Source: JAJEFO01 sp965221845 (GTDB taxonomy: Bacteria; Pseudomonadota; Alphaproteobacteria; Rhodobacterales; Rhodobacteraceae). From it: 64,000 bases of DNA. Under the pieces are notes generated by a model. The model was not told where the DNA came from. It worked only from the letters and a program-made list of their open reading frames with translations, and did no database searches. Where the stretch lies: positions 3,410,001-3,474,000 of the forward strand of contig OZ244919.1 in the NCBI GenBank assembly GCA_965221845.1, read 5' to 3'. The stretch's first letter is position 1, and every line of letters begins with the position of its first letter. The translations under genes were made by a program, and so were the position numbers. Shown piece by piece: positions 1 to 10,040 of the stretch.

Positions 1-1498
1 ACGCCGCGAGCGCCGGCATGTCGTCCTCGTCCTCCAGCGTCACGTAGAGGTCGCTCACGAGCCGCTGGTCGAGCCAGCCGGTGAACGTGGCGCGGAAGCT
101 CGCGACCATGGTTCCCACGCCGACATTCGCCGCGAGCGCCAGCAGGAGCGCCATGAGCGCCAGCGAAAGGCCCGGCAGCTGCTGCCGGGTGTCCGCCCAG
201 AACCATTGCCAGACCGGCCCCCGTGACCATCGCGCTGCAACGGAGACCAGCGACGACAGGATCAGCGGAAGGAGCAGCGCCGCCGCAAGGAGAAAGCCGC
301 CGACGAGAGCGAAGCCGCCCGCGAGCCCGCCGTCGAGGATGAAGGCGGCGACGGCGGCGGCAAGGCAGGCCGCCGCGCCCCCCGCCTGCCGGCGCATGGC
401 GCGGCTGCTTGCCATGGCCCACGCGCGCGGCCGCGCCGGCGCGAGGGGCGGCATTCCCGCGACGCGCCGCAGCTCGCTCGCGGCGGCAACGGCAGTGCCG
501 AGGCACGCGACGGCCACGCCGTCCAACCACCGAAGCGGCGAGAGCGTCAGCGCCTCGCTGACGGTCGCGCCGTAGATGCCGCGAAGCGTGGCCGCGACGT
601 CAGGGAGCAACGCGGCCGCCATGACGTGTCCGGCGGCGACGCCCAGCGCGCCGGCAACGAGCGCCAGCGCCAGCGCCTCGGCCACGAGGCACAGGACCAG
701 GCGCCGGGCGGGAACCCCGAGCGCGCGCAGCGTGCGCAGGGCCGGGCGGCGCTGCTCGAACGCGAGACCTGCGGCGCCCCGCGCGATCGCGAGTCCGACC
801 GCGAAGGACAGGAACCCGAACGCCGTCAGGTTCAGGTGGAAGCTGTCGGCGAGGCGTCCGAGATCGTCCGCCGTGGCCGGCGGCCTGACGGCCAGTCCGG
901 GGGCCACCGAGGCGAGATCAGGGCGAAGCAGGGGCTGTTCGGGCGCCAGGACCAGCCTGCTGAAGCCCGCCATGTCCAGCAGTTCCTGCGCGGTCGCGAT
1001 GTCTGCAAGGACGATGTTCGGCGCCAGTCCCTCGATCACGCGAAGCCTGCTCTCGAGATCCGGCAGCCGGCTCGCCGTAGCCTTGCCGGCAAGGAGCGTC
1101 CCGCCCGTCGCGACCAGCTCCGGACGGAGGTCCGGCCCGACCATCGCCGCGATGGCCGTGCCCTGCGGGACGGTGAAGGGATCCACTCCCAGCAGCCGGA
1201 CGCGGCCGCCGTCCGCTGGCAGCCATCCGTCCACGAGAGGGCTTGCGAGCCAGCCGGCCCTTCGCAGGTTCGCGAAGGTCGCGGCCGGAATCGTTCCCCC
1301 GTCGCTCCGGACGATCTCCGAAAGGCCGCCGCCGAGAATGCCGGCAGCCTCCGCGTAGGACCTGCGCGCTTCGGCATTGATCGCCTGCACTCCGGACCAG
1401 AGCGCCGTGGCGAGCGAAAGGCCCGCGAGGAGGGTCGCCAGCTGGAGCGGGCGCCGCCGCCAGTGCGACAGAAGGGCGGCGAGAACGGGCCCGGTCAC
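1..1498 (-). CDS. ABC transporter permease, FtsX-like, 3' end cut by window edge
   Basis: An open frame of 499 codons runs off the left edge of the window. It starts at a GTG that shares GTGA with the stop of the ATPase gene upstream on the same strand, so the two are translationally coupled. The protein has an N-terminal membrane helix (about residues 15-37), a soluble domain, hydrophobic blocks near 240-300, and further helices near 375-430 and 460-480. This is the FtsX/MacB-type plan used by lipoprotein- or lipid-handling ABC exporters (YbbA-YbbP class). The substrate cannot be read from sequence. The C-terminus lies outside the window. Confidence 0.8.
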   Translation of the reverse strand, partial: MTGPVLAALLSHWRRRPLQLATLLAGLSLATALWSGVQAINAEARRSYAEAAGILGGGLSEIVRSDGGTIPAATFANLRRAGWLASPLVDGWLPADGGRVRLLGVDPFTVPQGTAIAAMVGPDLRPELVATGGTLLAGKATASRLPDLESRLRVIEGLAPNIVLADIATAQELLDMAGFSRLVLAPEQPLLRPDLASVAPGLAVRPPATADDLGRLADSFHLNLTAFGFLSFAVGLAIARGAAGLAFEQRRPALRTLRALGVPARRLVLCLVAEALALALVAGALGVAAGHVMAAALLPDVAATLRGIYGATVSEALTLSPLRWLDGVAVACLGTAVAAASELRRVAGMPPLAPARPRAWAMASSRAMRRQAGGAAACLAAAVAAFILDGGLAGGFALVGGFLLAAALLLPLILSSLVSVAARWSRGPVWQWFWADTRQQLPGLSLALMALLLALAANVGVGTMVASFRATFTGWLDQRLVSDLYVTLEDEDDMPALAA

Positions 1499-2154
1499 CT
1501 TGCCAGCTTCCCGTGGCTCAGGTGCAGGCGCCTGTCGGCGGCTTCCGCCAGGCGCATGGAATGAGTCGCTATCAGGAGCGCCGTCCCCCTGCCGCGGGCG
1601 AGGGCCAGCAAGAGGTCCAAGACCGCCCGTCCGGTGCCTTCGTCCAGGTTTCCGGTCGGCTCGTCGGCCAGGAGCAGCCGCGGCCCGCTCGCGACCGCCC
1701 GGCCGATCGCGACGCGCTGCTGCTCGCCGCCGGAAAGATCCTCGGGGAACTTCCCGAGATGGTCCGCGAGCCCGAGGGGCGCGGCGAGCGCCGGCAGGTC
1801 GACTGCCGCGCCGCGTCCGGCCAGGCGGGCATGAAACGCGAGGTTCTGGCCGACGCTCAGCGAGGGAACGAGGTTGAATTGCTGGAAGACGATGCCGATC
1901 GCGTTCCGGCGCACCGCCGCGCGTCCGCCGTCATCCATGCGGCAGATGTCCGCGCCGTCGAACAGCACGGTCCCCTCGTCGGCCGGCTCGAGCCCGGCGA
2001 TGACGTGCAGGAGCGTGGACTTGCCCGAACCGCTCTCGCCCGTCAGCGCCACCACGTCGCCGGCGTCAAGCGACAGCGACACGCCGTCGAGCACCGCGAT
2101 CGCGCGCCCGCTGCCGGGAAAGCTCTTCTTCAGGCCGTGCACGTCGAGCAGCAT
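1495..2154 (-). CDS. ABC transporter ATP-binding protein, LolD/YbbA type
   Basis: A 219-residue nucleotide-binding subunit. It has a Walker A GESGSGKST near residue 40, the signature LSGGEQQRVAIGRA near 140, and a Walker B LLLADEPTGNLD just after. It is a full-length member of the MacB/LolD family and drives the FtsX-like permease encoded immediately downstream, which it overlaps by 4 bp. It should sit on the cytoplasmic face of the inner membrane. A second LolD-like ATPase at 21887-22561 has a classical LolC partner, so this pair is more probably a YbbA/YbbP-type exporter than the lipoprotein-sorting system. The gene is divergent from dnaE across about 90 bp. Confidence 0.85.
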   Translation of the reverse strand: MLLDVHGLKKSFPGSGRAIAVLDGVSLSLDAGDVVALTGESGSGKSTLLHVIAGLEPADEGTVLFDGADICRMDDGGRAAVRRNAIGIVFQQFNLVPSLSVGQNLAFHARLAGRGAAVDLPALAAPLGLADHLGKFPEDLSGGEQQRVAIGRAVASGPRLLLADEPTGNLDEGTGRAVLDLLLALARGRGTALLIATHSMRLAEAADRRLHLSHGKLAR

Positions 2155-2244
2155 GACGCCAGCCTATGCCGGAAGTCCGGCGGAAGGACGAGAAAAAACG
2201 ACGCCGGTCTTTCCCTCCCGTCGCGGCGACCCTAGGGTCGGGCC

Positions 2245-5200
2245 ATGAGCAGGCATGCCGGATTCGTCCACCTCCGCGTTCACACCGAGTATTCCCTGCT
2301 TGAAGGCGCCGTCCGGCTCGGAGAGCTTCCGGACCTCTGCCGGAAGGCCGGCATGCCCGCCGTTGCGGTCACCGACACGAACAACATGTTCGCGGCGCTG
2401 GAGTTCTCGGTGTCCGCGATGAACGCCGGCATCCAGCCGATCGTCGGCTGCCAGGTCGACCTGGCGGACGGGGGCGCGGCCCCGGCGGGAGGCCGGGCCG
2501 CTCCGGCGCCGGTGGTCCTGCTGGCGCAGTCCCGCGAGGGGTATCGCAGCCTGCTGAAGCTGAACTCCAGGCTCTACGGCCGGGAGGCCGACGAGCCCCA
2601 TGTGACCCTGACCGACCTGGAAGGGCATGCGGAGGGCCTCGTCTGCCTGACCGGCGGCCCTGACGGCCCGCTCGGGCGGCTCTGCAGGTCCGGCCGGCGC
2701 GGCGCGGCGGACGCGCTTCTCGGGAAGCTGGCGGAGATCTACCCGAACCGGCTCTACGTCGAGCTCCAGCGCCATCCGGCCGAAACCGGGCGGCTCCCGG
2801 AGCCGGAACGGCTCTCGGAGCGGCCATCCGTCGAGATGGCCTACGAGCGCGGCCTGCCGCTTGTGGCGACCAATGACGTGCACTTCCCCGGCAGCGACAT
2901 GTACGAAGCGCATGACGCGCTGATCTGCATCGCCGAGGGAACCTATGTCGATCAGCAGGCCGACCGGCGGCGGTTCACGCAGCAGCACTATTTCAAGTCT
3001 CCCGCAGAGATGGCGGCCTTGTTCGCCGACTTGCCGGAAGCCGTTGAGAACACGATGGAAATAGCCCGACGCTGTGCATATGCCGCGGAAAGGCGCGATC
3101 CCATCCTGCCGCGGTTCGCCGTGGACGAGGTCGAGGAGCTGAGGCGACAGGCAAGGGAGGGCCTCGAGGCGCGGCTGGCGGCCATGGAGCCGTCGGCGCC
3201 GCGGGCCGACTACGAGGGGCGGCTCGCGTTCGAGCTCGACACCATCGAGCGCATGGGGTTCCCGGGCTATTTCCTGATCGTCGCCGACATCATCAAGTGG
3301 GCGAAGGGCAATGCGATCCCCGTCGGCCCCGGACGCGGCTCCGGCGCCGGTTCGCTCGTCGCCTACGCGCTGACGATCACCGACCTCGACCCGCTGCGCT
3401 ACTCGCTCTTCTTCGAAAGGTTCCTGAATCCCGAAAGGGTGTCGATGCCCGACTTCGACATCGACTTCTGCATGGATCGTCGCGAGGAGGTCATCAGGTA
3501 CGTGCAGGAGAAGTACGGCAGCGATCGCGTCGCCCAGATCATCACGTTCGGCGCCTTGCTGTCCAAGGCGGCGGTGCGCGACGTCGGCCGGGTGCTCCAG
3601 ATGCCGTACGGCCAGGTCGACAGGCTCTCGAAGCTGGTTCCGGTCGAGGGCGTGCGGCCGGTCTCCATCGCAAGGGCCCGCAGGGAGGAGTCCCGGCTCG
3701 AGGAGGCGGCGCGCGCCGAGGAGGTCGTCGACCGGCTCCTGAACTACGGCCAGCAGGTCGAGGGGCTGCTGCGGAACGCGTCCACGCATGCCGCCGGCGT
3801 CGTGATCGGGGACCGTCCGCTCGACGAGCTTGTCCCGCTCTACCGGGACCCCCGCTCCGACATGCCCGCGACGCAGTTCAACATGAAATGGGTCGAGCAG
3901 GCGGGCCTCGTGAAGTACGACTTTCTCGGACTCAAGACCCTGACCGTGATCCGGAACACGCTGGACCTGTTGCGCGACCGCGGGATCGAGGTCGACATCG
4001 GGCAGATCCCGCTCGACGACAGGAAGACCTACGAGCTCTATTCCAGCGCGAGAACCGCCGCGGTCTTCCAGGTGGAGGGCTCGGGCATGATGGACGCGCT
4101 CAGGCGCATGAAGCCGACCTGCATCGAGGACATCGTGGCGCTCGTCGCGCTCTATCGACCGGGGCCGATGGAGAGCATCCCGGAATACTGCGACGTCAAG
4201 AACGGGCGCGCCGAGCGGCGGACGCTGCACCCGCTCGTCGACCACATCCTCGACGAGACGCAGGGCATCATCGTGTACCAGGAGCAGGTGATGCAGATCG
4301 CGCAGGAGATGGCCGGCTACTCGCTCGGGGGCGCCGACCTGCTGCGCCGCGCGATGGGCAAGAAGATCAAGTCCGCCATGGACGCGGAGCGGCCGAAGTT
4401 CATGGCGGGGGCGCGGAAGAACGGCGTCGACGACCGCACGGCGCGCAGGATCTGGGACCTGCTCGAGAAGTTCGCCGACTACGGCTTCAACAAGTCCCAC
4501 GCGGCGGCCTACGCGGTCGTCAGCTACCAGACGGCCTGGCTAAAGGCGAACCACCCGGTCGAGTTCATGGCCGGCGTCATGAACTGCGACATCCACCAGT
4601 CCGACAAGCTCGGCGTCTACGCGGAGGAGCTGGGCCGCGGTCTCGGGATCGGGATCGTTCCGCCTTGCGTGAACCGGTCCGAAGCCCGGTTCGCCGTGTC
4701 CGAAGGCAGGCTGGTCTACGCCCTGTGGGCGTTGAAGGGCGTCAGCCGCGAGGCCACGCGGCTCATCACGGAGGCGCGGGGCGACAGGCCGTTCGTCAGC
4801 GTCCATGACCTTGCGCGGCGCGTCGACCTGCGGCAGTTCGGAAAGCGGTCGCTCGAGACGCTGGTCCGTTCGGGCGCGCTTGACGGTCTTGACCGGAACC
4901 GGAGGCGCGTCCTGGAATCGATCGACGCCCTCGTTGCCTATTCGGCCGCCGTCTTCGACCAGAGCAGCTCCGATCAGGGCTCGCTCTTCGGCGATGCGGG
5001 AGACGACCTGCCGGAGCCGCGCCTTGCGCAGGTCGACGACTGGCTTCCCAACGAGCGCCTGGAGGAGGAGCGGGCGGCGGTCGGCTTCTACCTGTCGGGC
5101 CATCCACTCGACGACTATGCCGTGGACCTGAAACGCAAGGGCATGCTCACGCTCGCGGAGCTGCGGGACAGGGCCGAGCGGGACGACGGCGCGGTGGGGC

Positions 5201-5715
5201 GCGTCGGGGTCATCGTCAGCGCGCTGCAGGAGCGGAAGTCGAGTCGCGGCAAGAGGTTCTTCCGCATGAACATCTCGGATCCGACCGGGCAGGTGACCGG
5301 CATCGCGCTCTTCCCGGAGCGCTTTGAGGAGGTCCGGAGGGTCCTCGAGAGCACGCCGCAGGTCATCATGAGCCTGGAGGCGCGCAACAACGAAGGCCAG
5401 TTCGATCCGGTCGGGCGGTCCGCGGTGCCGATCGACGGGGCGGTGACGGCAGGCGTTTCGGCAGGAGTGGACGTGCTGATCGACGCCCCGGACGCGGTGG
5501 CAGGCATCGAATCGGTCCTGAGGCGGTTCAGGAACGACAGCGCGATCAAGGCCCGGGGCCCCGTCCGCATCACCGCGCTGTCCGTGCCGTTGCCCGGCGG
5601 CGCCACACAGGACGTGCCGGTTGACATCGGGGGCGGCTGGCCGGTCTCGCCCCAGGTCAAGGGAGCCCTGAAGTCCCTTCCCGGCGTGCTCGCTGTCGAG
5701 GACCTGTCAGCGTAG
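2245..5715 (+). CDS. dnaE: DNA polymerase III alpha subunit
   Basis: A 1156-residue replicative polymerase, normal length for DnaE1. The N-terminal PHP domain carries HLRVHTEYSLLEGA (residues 9-22), VTDTNNMFAALEFS and VATNDVHF. The catalytic core has GRGSGAGSLVAYAL near 370 and the aspartate motif PDFDIDFC near 405, with the third acidic site in KYDFLGLKTLTVI near 555. VALYRPGPMES and the FADYGFNKSHA block follow. The C-terminal region includes an OB-fold stretch near 990-1050. The ATG is the first start in the frame and lies 90 bp from the divergent ABC gene. It is the catalytic subunit of the replisome core. No polC-type exonuclease insertion is visible. Confidence 0.98.
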   Translation: MSRHAGFVHLRVHTEYSLLEGAVRLGELPDLCRKAGMPAVAVTDTNNMFAALEFSVSAMNAGIQPIVGCQVDLADGGAAPAGGRAAPAPVVLLAQSREGYRSLLKLNSRLYGREADEPHVTLTDLEGHAEGLVCLTGGPDGPLGRLCRSGRRGAADALLGKLAEIYPNRLYVELQRHPAETGRLPEPERLSERPSVEMAYERGLPLVATNDVHFPGSDMYEAHDALICIAEGTYVDQQADRRRFTQQHYFKSPAEMAALFADLPEAVENTMEIARRCAYAAERRDPILPRFAVDEVEELRRQAREGLEARLAAMEPSAPRADYEGRLAFELDTIERMGFPGYFLIVADIIKWAKGNAIPVGPGRGSGAGSLVAYALTITDLDPLRYSLFFERFLNPERVSMPDFDIDFCMDRREEVIRYVQEKYGSDRVAQIITFGALLSKAAVRDVGRVLQMPYGQVDRLSKLVPVEGVRPVSIARARREESRLEEAARAEEVVDRLLNYGQQVEGLLRNASTHAAGVVIGDRPLDELVPLYRDPRSDMPATQFNMKWVEQAGLVKYDFLGLKTLTVIRNTLDLLRDRGIEVDIGQIPLDDRKTYELYSSARTAAVFQVEGSGMMDALRRMKPTCIEDIVALVALYRPGPMESIPEYCDVKNGRAERRTLHPLVDHILDETQGIIVYQEQVMQIAQEMAGYSLGGADLLRRAMGKKIKSAMDAERPKFMAGARKNGVDDRTARRIWDLLEKFADYGFNKSHAAAYAVVSYQTAWLKANHPVEFMAGVMNCDIHQSDKLGVYAEELGRGLGIGIVPPCVNRSEARFAVSEGRLVYALWALKGVSREATRLITEARGDRPFVSVHDLARRVDLRQFGKRSLETLVRSGALDGLDRNRRRVLESIDALVAYSAAVFDQSSSDQGSLFGDAGDDLPEPRLAQVDDWLPNERLEEERAAVGFYLSGHPLDDYAVDLKRKGMLTLAELRDRAERDDGAVGRVGVIVSALQERKSSRGKRFFRMNISDPTGQVTGIALFPERFEEVRRVLESTPQVIMSLEARNNEGQFDPVGRSAVPIDGAVTAGVSAGVDVLIDAPDAVAGIESVLRRFRNDSAIKARGPVRITALSVPLPGGATQDVPVDIGGGWPVSPQVKGALKSLPGVLAVEDLSA

Positions 5716-5797
5716 GGACCGTTCCGGGCGCGGTGCGACGGGCGCGTGCGCGGTCCGGGGCGCCTTGCCGGCCCGCTGTCCCCGACACGCGCGCCCG

Positions 5798-7975
5798 CTA
5801 TCCCTCGCCGTGGGTCAGCGCCGGCACGTCCGCCGCGCCGGCGGACCCGCGTCCGGACAGGGACGGGTTCTCCATGAAGAACCGGTGGCAGCTGAACGCG
5901 GTCTCGTTCGCGGGCGTCTCCGCGCGGGAGTAGCCGCCGTCGGGGCCAAGGATCCAGCTATGCGCGACGTCCGCCAGGTTCGCGGCCATGATCTGGCTGA
6001 CGATCTGCGCCTTGACCGTCGGGTTGGTGCACTCGACGAGCGTTTCGACCCGCCGGTTCAGGTTTCGCCCCATCCAGTCGGCGGAGGAGATGTAGACCTG
6101 CGCCTTCCCGTGCGGCAGGCCGTGGCCGGCGCCGAAGCAGACGATCCGGCTGTGCTCCAGAAACCGCCCGACGACGGATTTCACGCGAATGTTTTCCGAA
6201 AGCCCGGCGATTCCGGGCCTCAGGCCGCAGTTGCCCCTGACGACCAGGTCGATTCCGACGCCAGCCCGGCTGGCGCCATAGAGCGCATCGATCACCTTGG
6301 GGTCGATGAGCGAGTTCATCTTGGCCCAGATCATTGCGGGCCGGCCCGCGCGCGCGTGCCCGGCCTCGGCCTCGATGCGCTCCAGAAGCGTGTCCTTGAG
6401 GTTGATCGGCGAGATCCGGAGGTTCTCCATGCCTTCGGGCTGGGCATAGCCGGACAGGTAGTTGAACACCTTCGTCGCATCGCGGCCCAGCGCGGCATCG
6501 CAGGTGAAGAGCGACAGGTCCGTGTAGATCTTCGCGGTGTCGGGGTGGTAGTTGCCGGTGCCGAAGTGGGTGTACGTGACCAGCTCCCCGCCTTCGCGGC
6601 GCACCACGGTCGATATCTTGGCGTGCGTCTTGTAGTGCAGGAATCCGTAGACGACGTGGGCGCCCGCCCGCTCCAGGCGGCGGGACTGCCGGATGTTGGC
6701 CGCCTCGTCGAAACGCGCCTTGAGCTCGACCAGCGCCGTGACCGACTTCCCGTCTTCCGCGGCCTCGCAGAGCGCGTCGACGATGGGCGAGTTGCGGGAC
6801 GTCCTGTACAGCGTCTGCTTGATCGCGACAACGTCGGGGTCCCGGGCTGCCTGCGCCAGGAAGCGAACGACCATGTCGAAGGTCTCGTAGGGGTGGTGCA
6901 GCAGCATGTCCTTCTGGCCGATGGCCGCGAACATGTCGCCGTCATGGTCCTGCACCCGCTCCGGAACCCGTGGCTGGAACGGCGGCCAGAGAAGATCGTG
7001 GCGCTCGTCGAGGACGAGCTCGCCCAGGTCGCCCAGGCCAAGCAGTCCGGGCAGCTCGAGCACCTCGGCCTCCGAGACCCGAAGCTCTTCCATGATGACG
7101 CGGCGGAGCCTGTGCGGCGCGCCGTCCGACAGTGCCAGCCGCACCACTTCGCCGCGCCGGCGGCGCTTCAGCGCCACCTCGAATTCGCGGACGAGGTCTT
7201 CGGCCTCCTCCTCGAGCTCCAGGTCGCTGTCGCGAAGCACGCGGAAGGTGCAGTGCCCCGTCATCTCGTAGCCCGGGAAAAGCCGGCCCAGGTGGAGAAG
7301 CAGCAGCTCCTCCAGCGGAACGAACCGGTGCATGCCGCCGGTCGCGGGCAGCGCCACGAACCTCTGCACCTGGGCCGGGACCGGCAGGAGCGCGCGCAGG
7401 GGCCGCCTGTCCTTGCGGCCGCGCAGCTCCAGTGCAAGCGAGTAGCCTTCGTTCGCGATGAACGGGAACGGGTGCGCCGGGTCGATGGCCAGGGGCGACA
7501 GGATCGGGAAGACCTGATCCAGGAAGTGGCGCTCCAGATGCGTCCTGTCGCCCTTGGACAGATCCGCGCGCGTCAGCAGGCAGATGCTGTGCGCGGCCAT
7601 TTCCGCCCGCAGCGATTCCCAGACGTCCTGCTGCTCGCTTTCGAGCCTGCGCGCGTCTGCGTCGATGAGGACGAGCTGCTCCGCGGGCGAAAGCCCGTCC
7701 GCCGCCGGCACCGCGTTCCCGGCATGCGCAAGTTCGCGCAGCCCGGCCACGCGAACGGTGTAGAACTCGTCCAGGTTCGTTGCGGAGATCGACAGGAACC
7801 TCAGGCGCTCCAGGAGCGGCACGCGCGGGTTCCGCGCCTCCTCGAGGACGCGCCGGTTGAAGGCGAGCCACGACAGCTCGCGGTTCATGAAGCGATCGGG
7901 GCCGGAGAAGTCCTTGCCCGCCAGTTCCCTCGGCCGCGGCATGGGAGCTGACAGAAAGTTGGTGAACGCGTTCAT
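5798..7975 (-). CDS. ppk: Polyphosphate kinase 1
   Basis: A 725-residue PPK1, the usual family length. It polymerises the gamma phosphate of ATP into polyphosphate at the inner membrane. The N-terminal domain opens with DRFMNRELSWLAFNRRVLEE, typical of the family. The core contains YTHFGTGNYHPDTAKIYTD, which carries the conserved histidine that becomes phosphorylated. ALVELKARFDEAANI, GLRPGIAGLSENIRV and SADWMGRNLNRRVE are further family blocks. It lies convergent with dnaE across 82 bp and starts 35 bp downstream of the hdaA stop, so it is probably the last gene of a perM-hdaA-ppk operon. Confidence 0.97.
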   Translation of the reverse strand: MNAFTNFLSAPMPRPRELAGKDFSGPDRFMNRELSWLAFNRRVLEEARNPRVPLLERLRFLSISATNLDEFYTVRVAGLRELAHAGNAVPAADGLSPAEQLVLIDADARRLESEQQDVWESLRAEMAAHSICLLTRADLSKGDRTHLERHFLDQVFPILSPLAIDPAHPFPFIANEGYSLALELRGRKDRRPLRALLPVPAQVQRFVALPATGGMHRFVPLEELLLLHLGRLFPGYEMTGHCTFRVLRDSDLELEEEAEDLVREFEVALKRRRRGEVVRLALSDGAPHRLRRVIMEELRVSEAEVLELPGLLGLGDLGELVLDERHDLLWPPFQPRVPERVQDHDGDMFAAIGQKDMLLHHPYETFDMVVRFLAQAARDPDVVAIKQTLYRTSRNSPIVDALCEAAEDGKSVTALVELKARFDEAANIRQSRRLERAGAHVVYGFLHYKTHAKISTVVRREGGELVTYTHFGTGNYHPDTAKIYTDLSLFTCDAALGRDATKVFNYLSGYAQPEGMENLRISPINLKDTLLERIEAEAGHARAGRPAMIWAKMNSLIDPKVIDALYGASRAGVGIDLVVRGNCGLRPGIAGLSENIRVKSVVGRFLEHSRIVCFGAGHGLPHGKAQVYISSADWMGRNLNRRVETLVECTNPTVKAQIVSQIMAANLADVAHSWILGPDGGYSRAETPANETAFSCHRFFMENPSLSGRGSAGAADVPALTHGEG

Positions 7976-8010
7976 GGCACCCGACCGTCGATGTTCCGGA
8001 AGAGCGCCGT

Positions 8011-8685
8011 TTATGGACCTCTTTCCCGGCGCTTGTCCAGCACCTCGGCCGCGAGGTCCCGCGTGACCTTGCGGCGCTCCGCCAGCGCGCGTGCGTCTAT
8101 TGCGGCGACCGCGCGCTGCGCCTCCGCGAAGGAGCGGTCGAGATTCCTGGCGAGCCAGCGGATCGCCGACGGCGTGACGGCGTTCTGGCGATCCGCAAAG
8201 AGCTTCATCAGAACGGCGGAGAGCAGGGCCTCGTCGGGCGCGCCGATGCGCACGACGTCGGTCGCCTCCATGCGGCTCTTCAGGTCCGGAAGACCGACCT
8301 TCCAGCGGCGGGGCGCACGGCGCGCGGTGAGCAGCAGGCGATTGCCCGACGCGGCAACCCGGTTGTGCAGATGAAGCAGGGCCGCTTCGGCGCCGCTTGC
8401 GATCCCGTCGGCGTCGTCGAGCGCCACGGAGCCCTCGAGGCCGCCTATGTCGAGCCGCTCCAGGTCCTGCGGCCGCATCAGGCGCGCGCCCTCACGCTCG
8501 GCCCAGACATGGGCGAGATGCGTCTTGCCGGCGCCTTCCGGGCCTGCCAGGACCAGCTTGCCGTCAGGCCAGGCCGCGGGGTCCTCCAGCCGTGCGAGCG
8601 CCATCCGGTTGACGTCCGAGACAAAGAAGTCTCCCCGGTCAAGCGAGGCCCGGACCGGCAGATCAAGGGTCAGCTGCAGCGCCAT
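8011..8685 (-). CDS. hdaA: DnaA-related regulatory ATPase HdaA
   Basis: A 224-residue protein similar to the AAA+ core of DnaA but without the C-terminal DNA-binding domain, the Hda/HdaA architecture. The N-terminus MALQLTLDLP holds a QLTLDLP clamp-binding peptide as in Hda proteins, which tethers them to DnaN. Walker A is GPEGAGKTHLAH (about residues 48-59) and the Walker B equivalent is ALDDADG near 92. In alphaproteobacteria this protein inactivates DnaA-ATP after initiation. It lies 3 bp downstream of the permease gene and upstream of ppk, a conserved alphaproteobacterial arrangement. Confidence 0.92.
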   Translation of the reverse strand: MALQLTLDLPVRASLDRGDFFVSDVNRMALARLEDPAAWPDGKLVLAGPEGAGKTHLAHVWAEREGARLMRPQDLERLDIGGLEGSVALDDADGIASGAEAALLHLHNRVAASGNRLLLTARRAPRRWKVGLPDLKSRMEATDVVRIGAPDEALLSAVLMKLFADRQNAVTPSAIRWLARNLDRSFAEAQRAVAAIDARALAERRKVTRDLAAEVLDKRRERGP

Positions 8686-8688
8686 GAC

Positions 8689-9756
8689 TCAGGCGTCGTC
8701 CCGGCCCGCCGCGCCCTTGTACAGGCGGCTCTGCCTGTATCGCCCGATGCCAAAACGCAGAATCACGCCGATGGCGGCAGCGACGGGGACGGCGACGAGA
8801 AGTCCGACGAACCCGAAGAGCGCGCCGAAGGCCGACAGCGAGAAGATCAGCCAGACGGGATGCAGTCCGACCGAGGAGCCGACAAGGCGCGGCGTCAGGA
8901 CGTTGCCCTCGACGAACTGGCCGGACTGGAAGATCGCGTAGATCAGCAGGATCCAGAGCCAGTCCCCCCAGAACTGGAAGAGGGCGAGGCCAAGGGCCAG
9001 TGCGCCGCCCACGAGGGCCCCGACATAGGGGATGAACGTCAGGGCCCCGGCAACCGCGCCCACCACCAGCCCGAAGTTCAGCCCGGCCAGCATCAGGGCG
9101 ACGGCATAGTAGATGCCCAGGATCAGGCAGACGGTGCCCTGGCCGCGCACGAACCCGGCAAGGCTCCTGTCGATCTCGCCGGCGAGGCGCCGGATCGTCG
9201 GGGCGTGGTCGAGGGGCAGGAGCGAGTCGACCCGGGCGACGATCCTGTCCCAGTCATGGAGGAGGTAGAACGCGACGACCGGAGCCACGACAGCGAGCAC
9301 CACGAGATTCACGATGCCCGAGAGCGAGGCGATTGCGGCGTCCAGAAGCTCGCCGCCCCTGGCCTGAACCGCTTCTCCCAGGCCGGCCAGGGAACGTCGG
9401 ACCGTCGAGTTCGCGTCACCGAGGTCGGGGAATCTCCCGGTCAGGAACGCCTGCAGGTCGGACGCGATCACGGGCGCCGCGGCCACGAGGCCCGCAGCCT
9501 GGCTCAGGAGCGTCGGCAGGACCAGGAGCGTCGTGACGCAGAACACGAGAATGGCCAGCAGCGTGATGGCGCTCGTTGCAACCGTTCGGGAGCATCCAAG
9601 CCGTTCGAGCCGGTCCGCGAGCGGGTCGAGGAAGTAGGCGATGGCCGCGCCGATGACGAATGGCAGGATGGCGTCGCCGACAAGCCACATCGCGGCCAGG
9701 AAGGCCGCCGTCACGACGCCCCAGATCTTCAGCTGCGTTCTCGCCGCGAGTGCCAA
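8689..9756 (-). CDS. AI-2E family (PerM-like) transporter
   Basis: A 355-residue integral membrane protein. The frame is open further upstream, to 10026, but that extension is low-complexity. I place the start at the TTG at 9756 because AAGGGGA lies seven bases before it and the product then begins LALAARTQLKIWGV, as in the family. Hydrophobic helices span about residues 8-60, then 145-175, and a cluster runs from 205 to 335. The family motif around LTFIPYVGALVGG and the C-terminal pair LVGSSVGLHPVWLIFSL / LVAVPVAAAI are present. Substrate is unknown for this subgroup. Its stop lies 3 bp before hdaA. Confidence 0.88.
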   Translation of the reverse strand: MALAARTQLKIWGVVTAAFLAAMWLVGDAILPFVIGAAIAYFLDPLADRLERLGCSRTVATSAITLLAILVFCVTTLLVLPTLLSQAAGLVAAAPVIASDLQAFLTGRFPDLGDANSTVRRSLAGLGEAVQARGGELLDAAIASLSGIVNLVVLAVVAPVVAFYLLHDWDRIVARVDSLLPLDHAPTIRRLAGEIDRSLAGFVRGQGTVCLILGIYYAVALMLAGLNFGLVVGAVAGALTFIPYVGALVGGALALGLALFQFWGDWLWILLIYAIFQSGQFVEGNVLTPRLVGSSVGLHPVWLIFSLSAFGALFGFVGLLVAVPVAAAIGVILRFGIGRYRQSRLYKGAAGRDDA

Positions 9757-10040
9757 CCGATCGTCCCCTTCCCGCCCTTGTCTGGCAGCCTGGCCGGGCC
9801 GGCGCAAGGCGTGGGGCAGGCGTCTCCCCGTGCCGCGCCTCCCGCTCTCCGCAGGGACCGCGCCGCCAGGCGGCCGCGTTCGGTCAGGCCCGTGTTCGCG
9901 GCGGCGTCCGCAGGCGTCTCGGGGACCGTCCCCTTCCGCCCCGGCACCTCGCTGCCGGGCACGCGCGGCGACATGGGTTCCTTGTCCGCAGGGGCCGCAT
10001 GGCGTAACCCGGGCGGGCTGCCTCACGAGGATCCCGCGCC

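Noticed and set aside
2164..4500. A 778-codon open frame antisense to dnaE
   Set aside because: It has no family motifs, is rich in Arg/Val/Asp repeats and mirrors the codon structure of dnaE; such antisense frames are normal at this GC content.
5765..7951. A 728-codon open frame antisense to ppk
   Set aside because: It lies entirely opposite ppk, which has full family signatures; the antisense product shows none.
9757..10026. N-terminal extension of the PerM-like permease to 10026
   Set aside because: The extra 90 residues are low-complexity, and a TTG with a good ribosome binding site at 9756 gives the normal family N-terminus.
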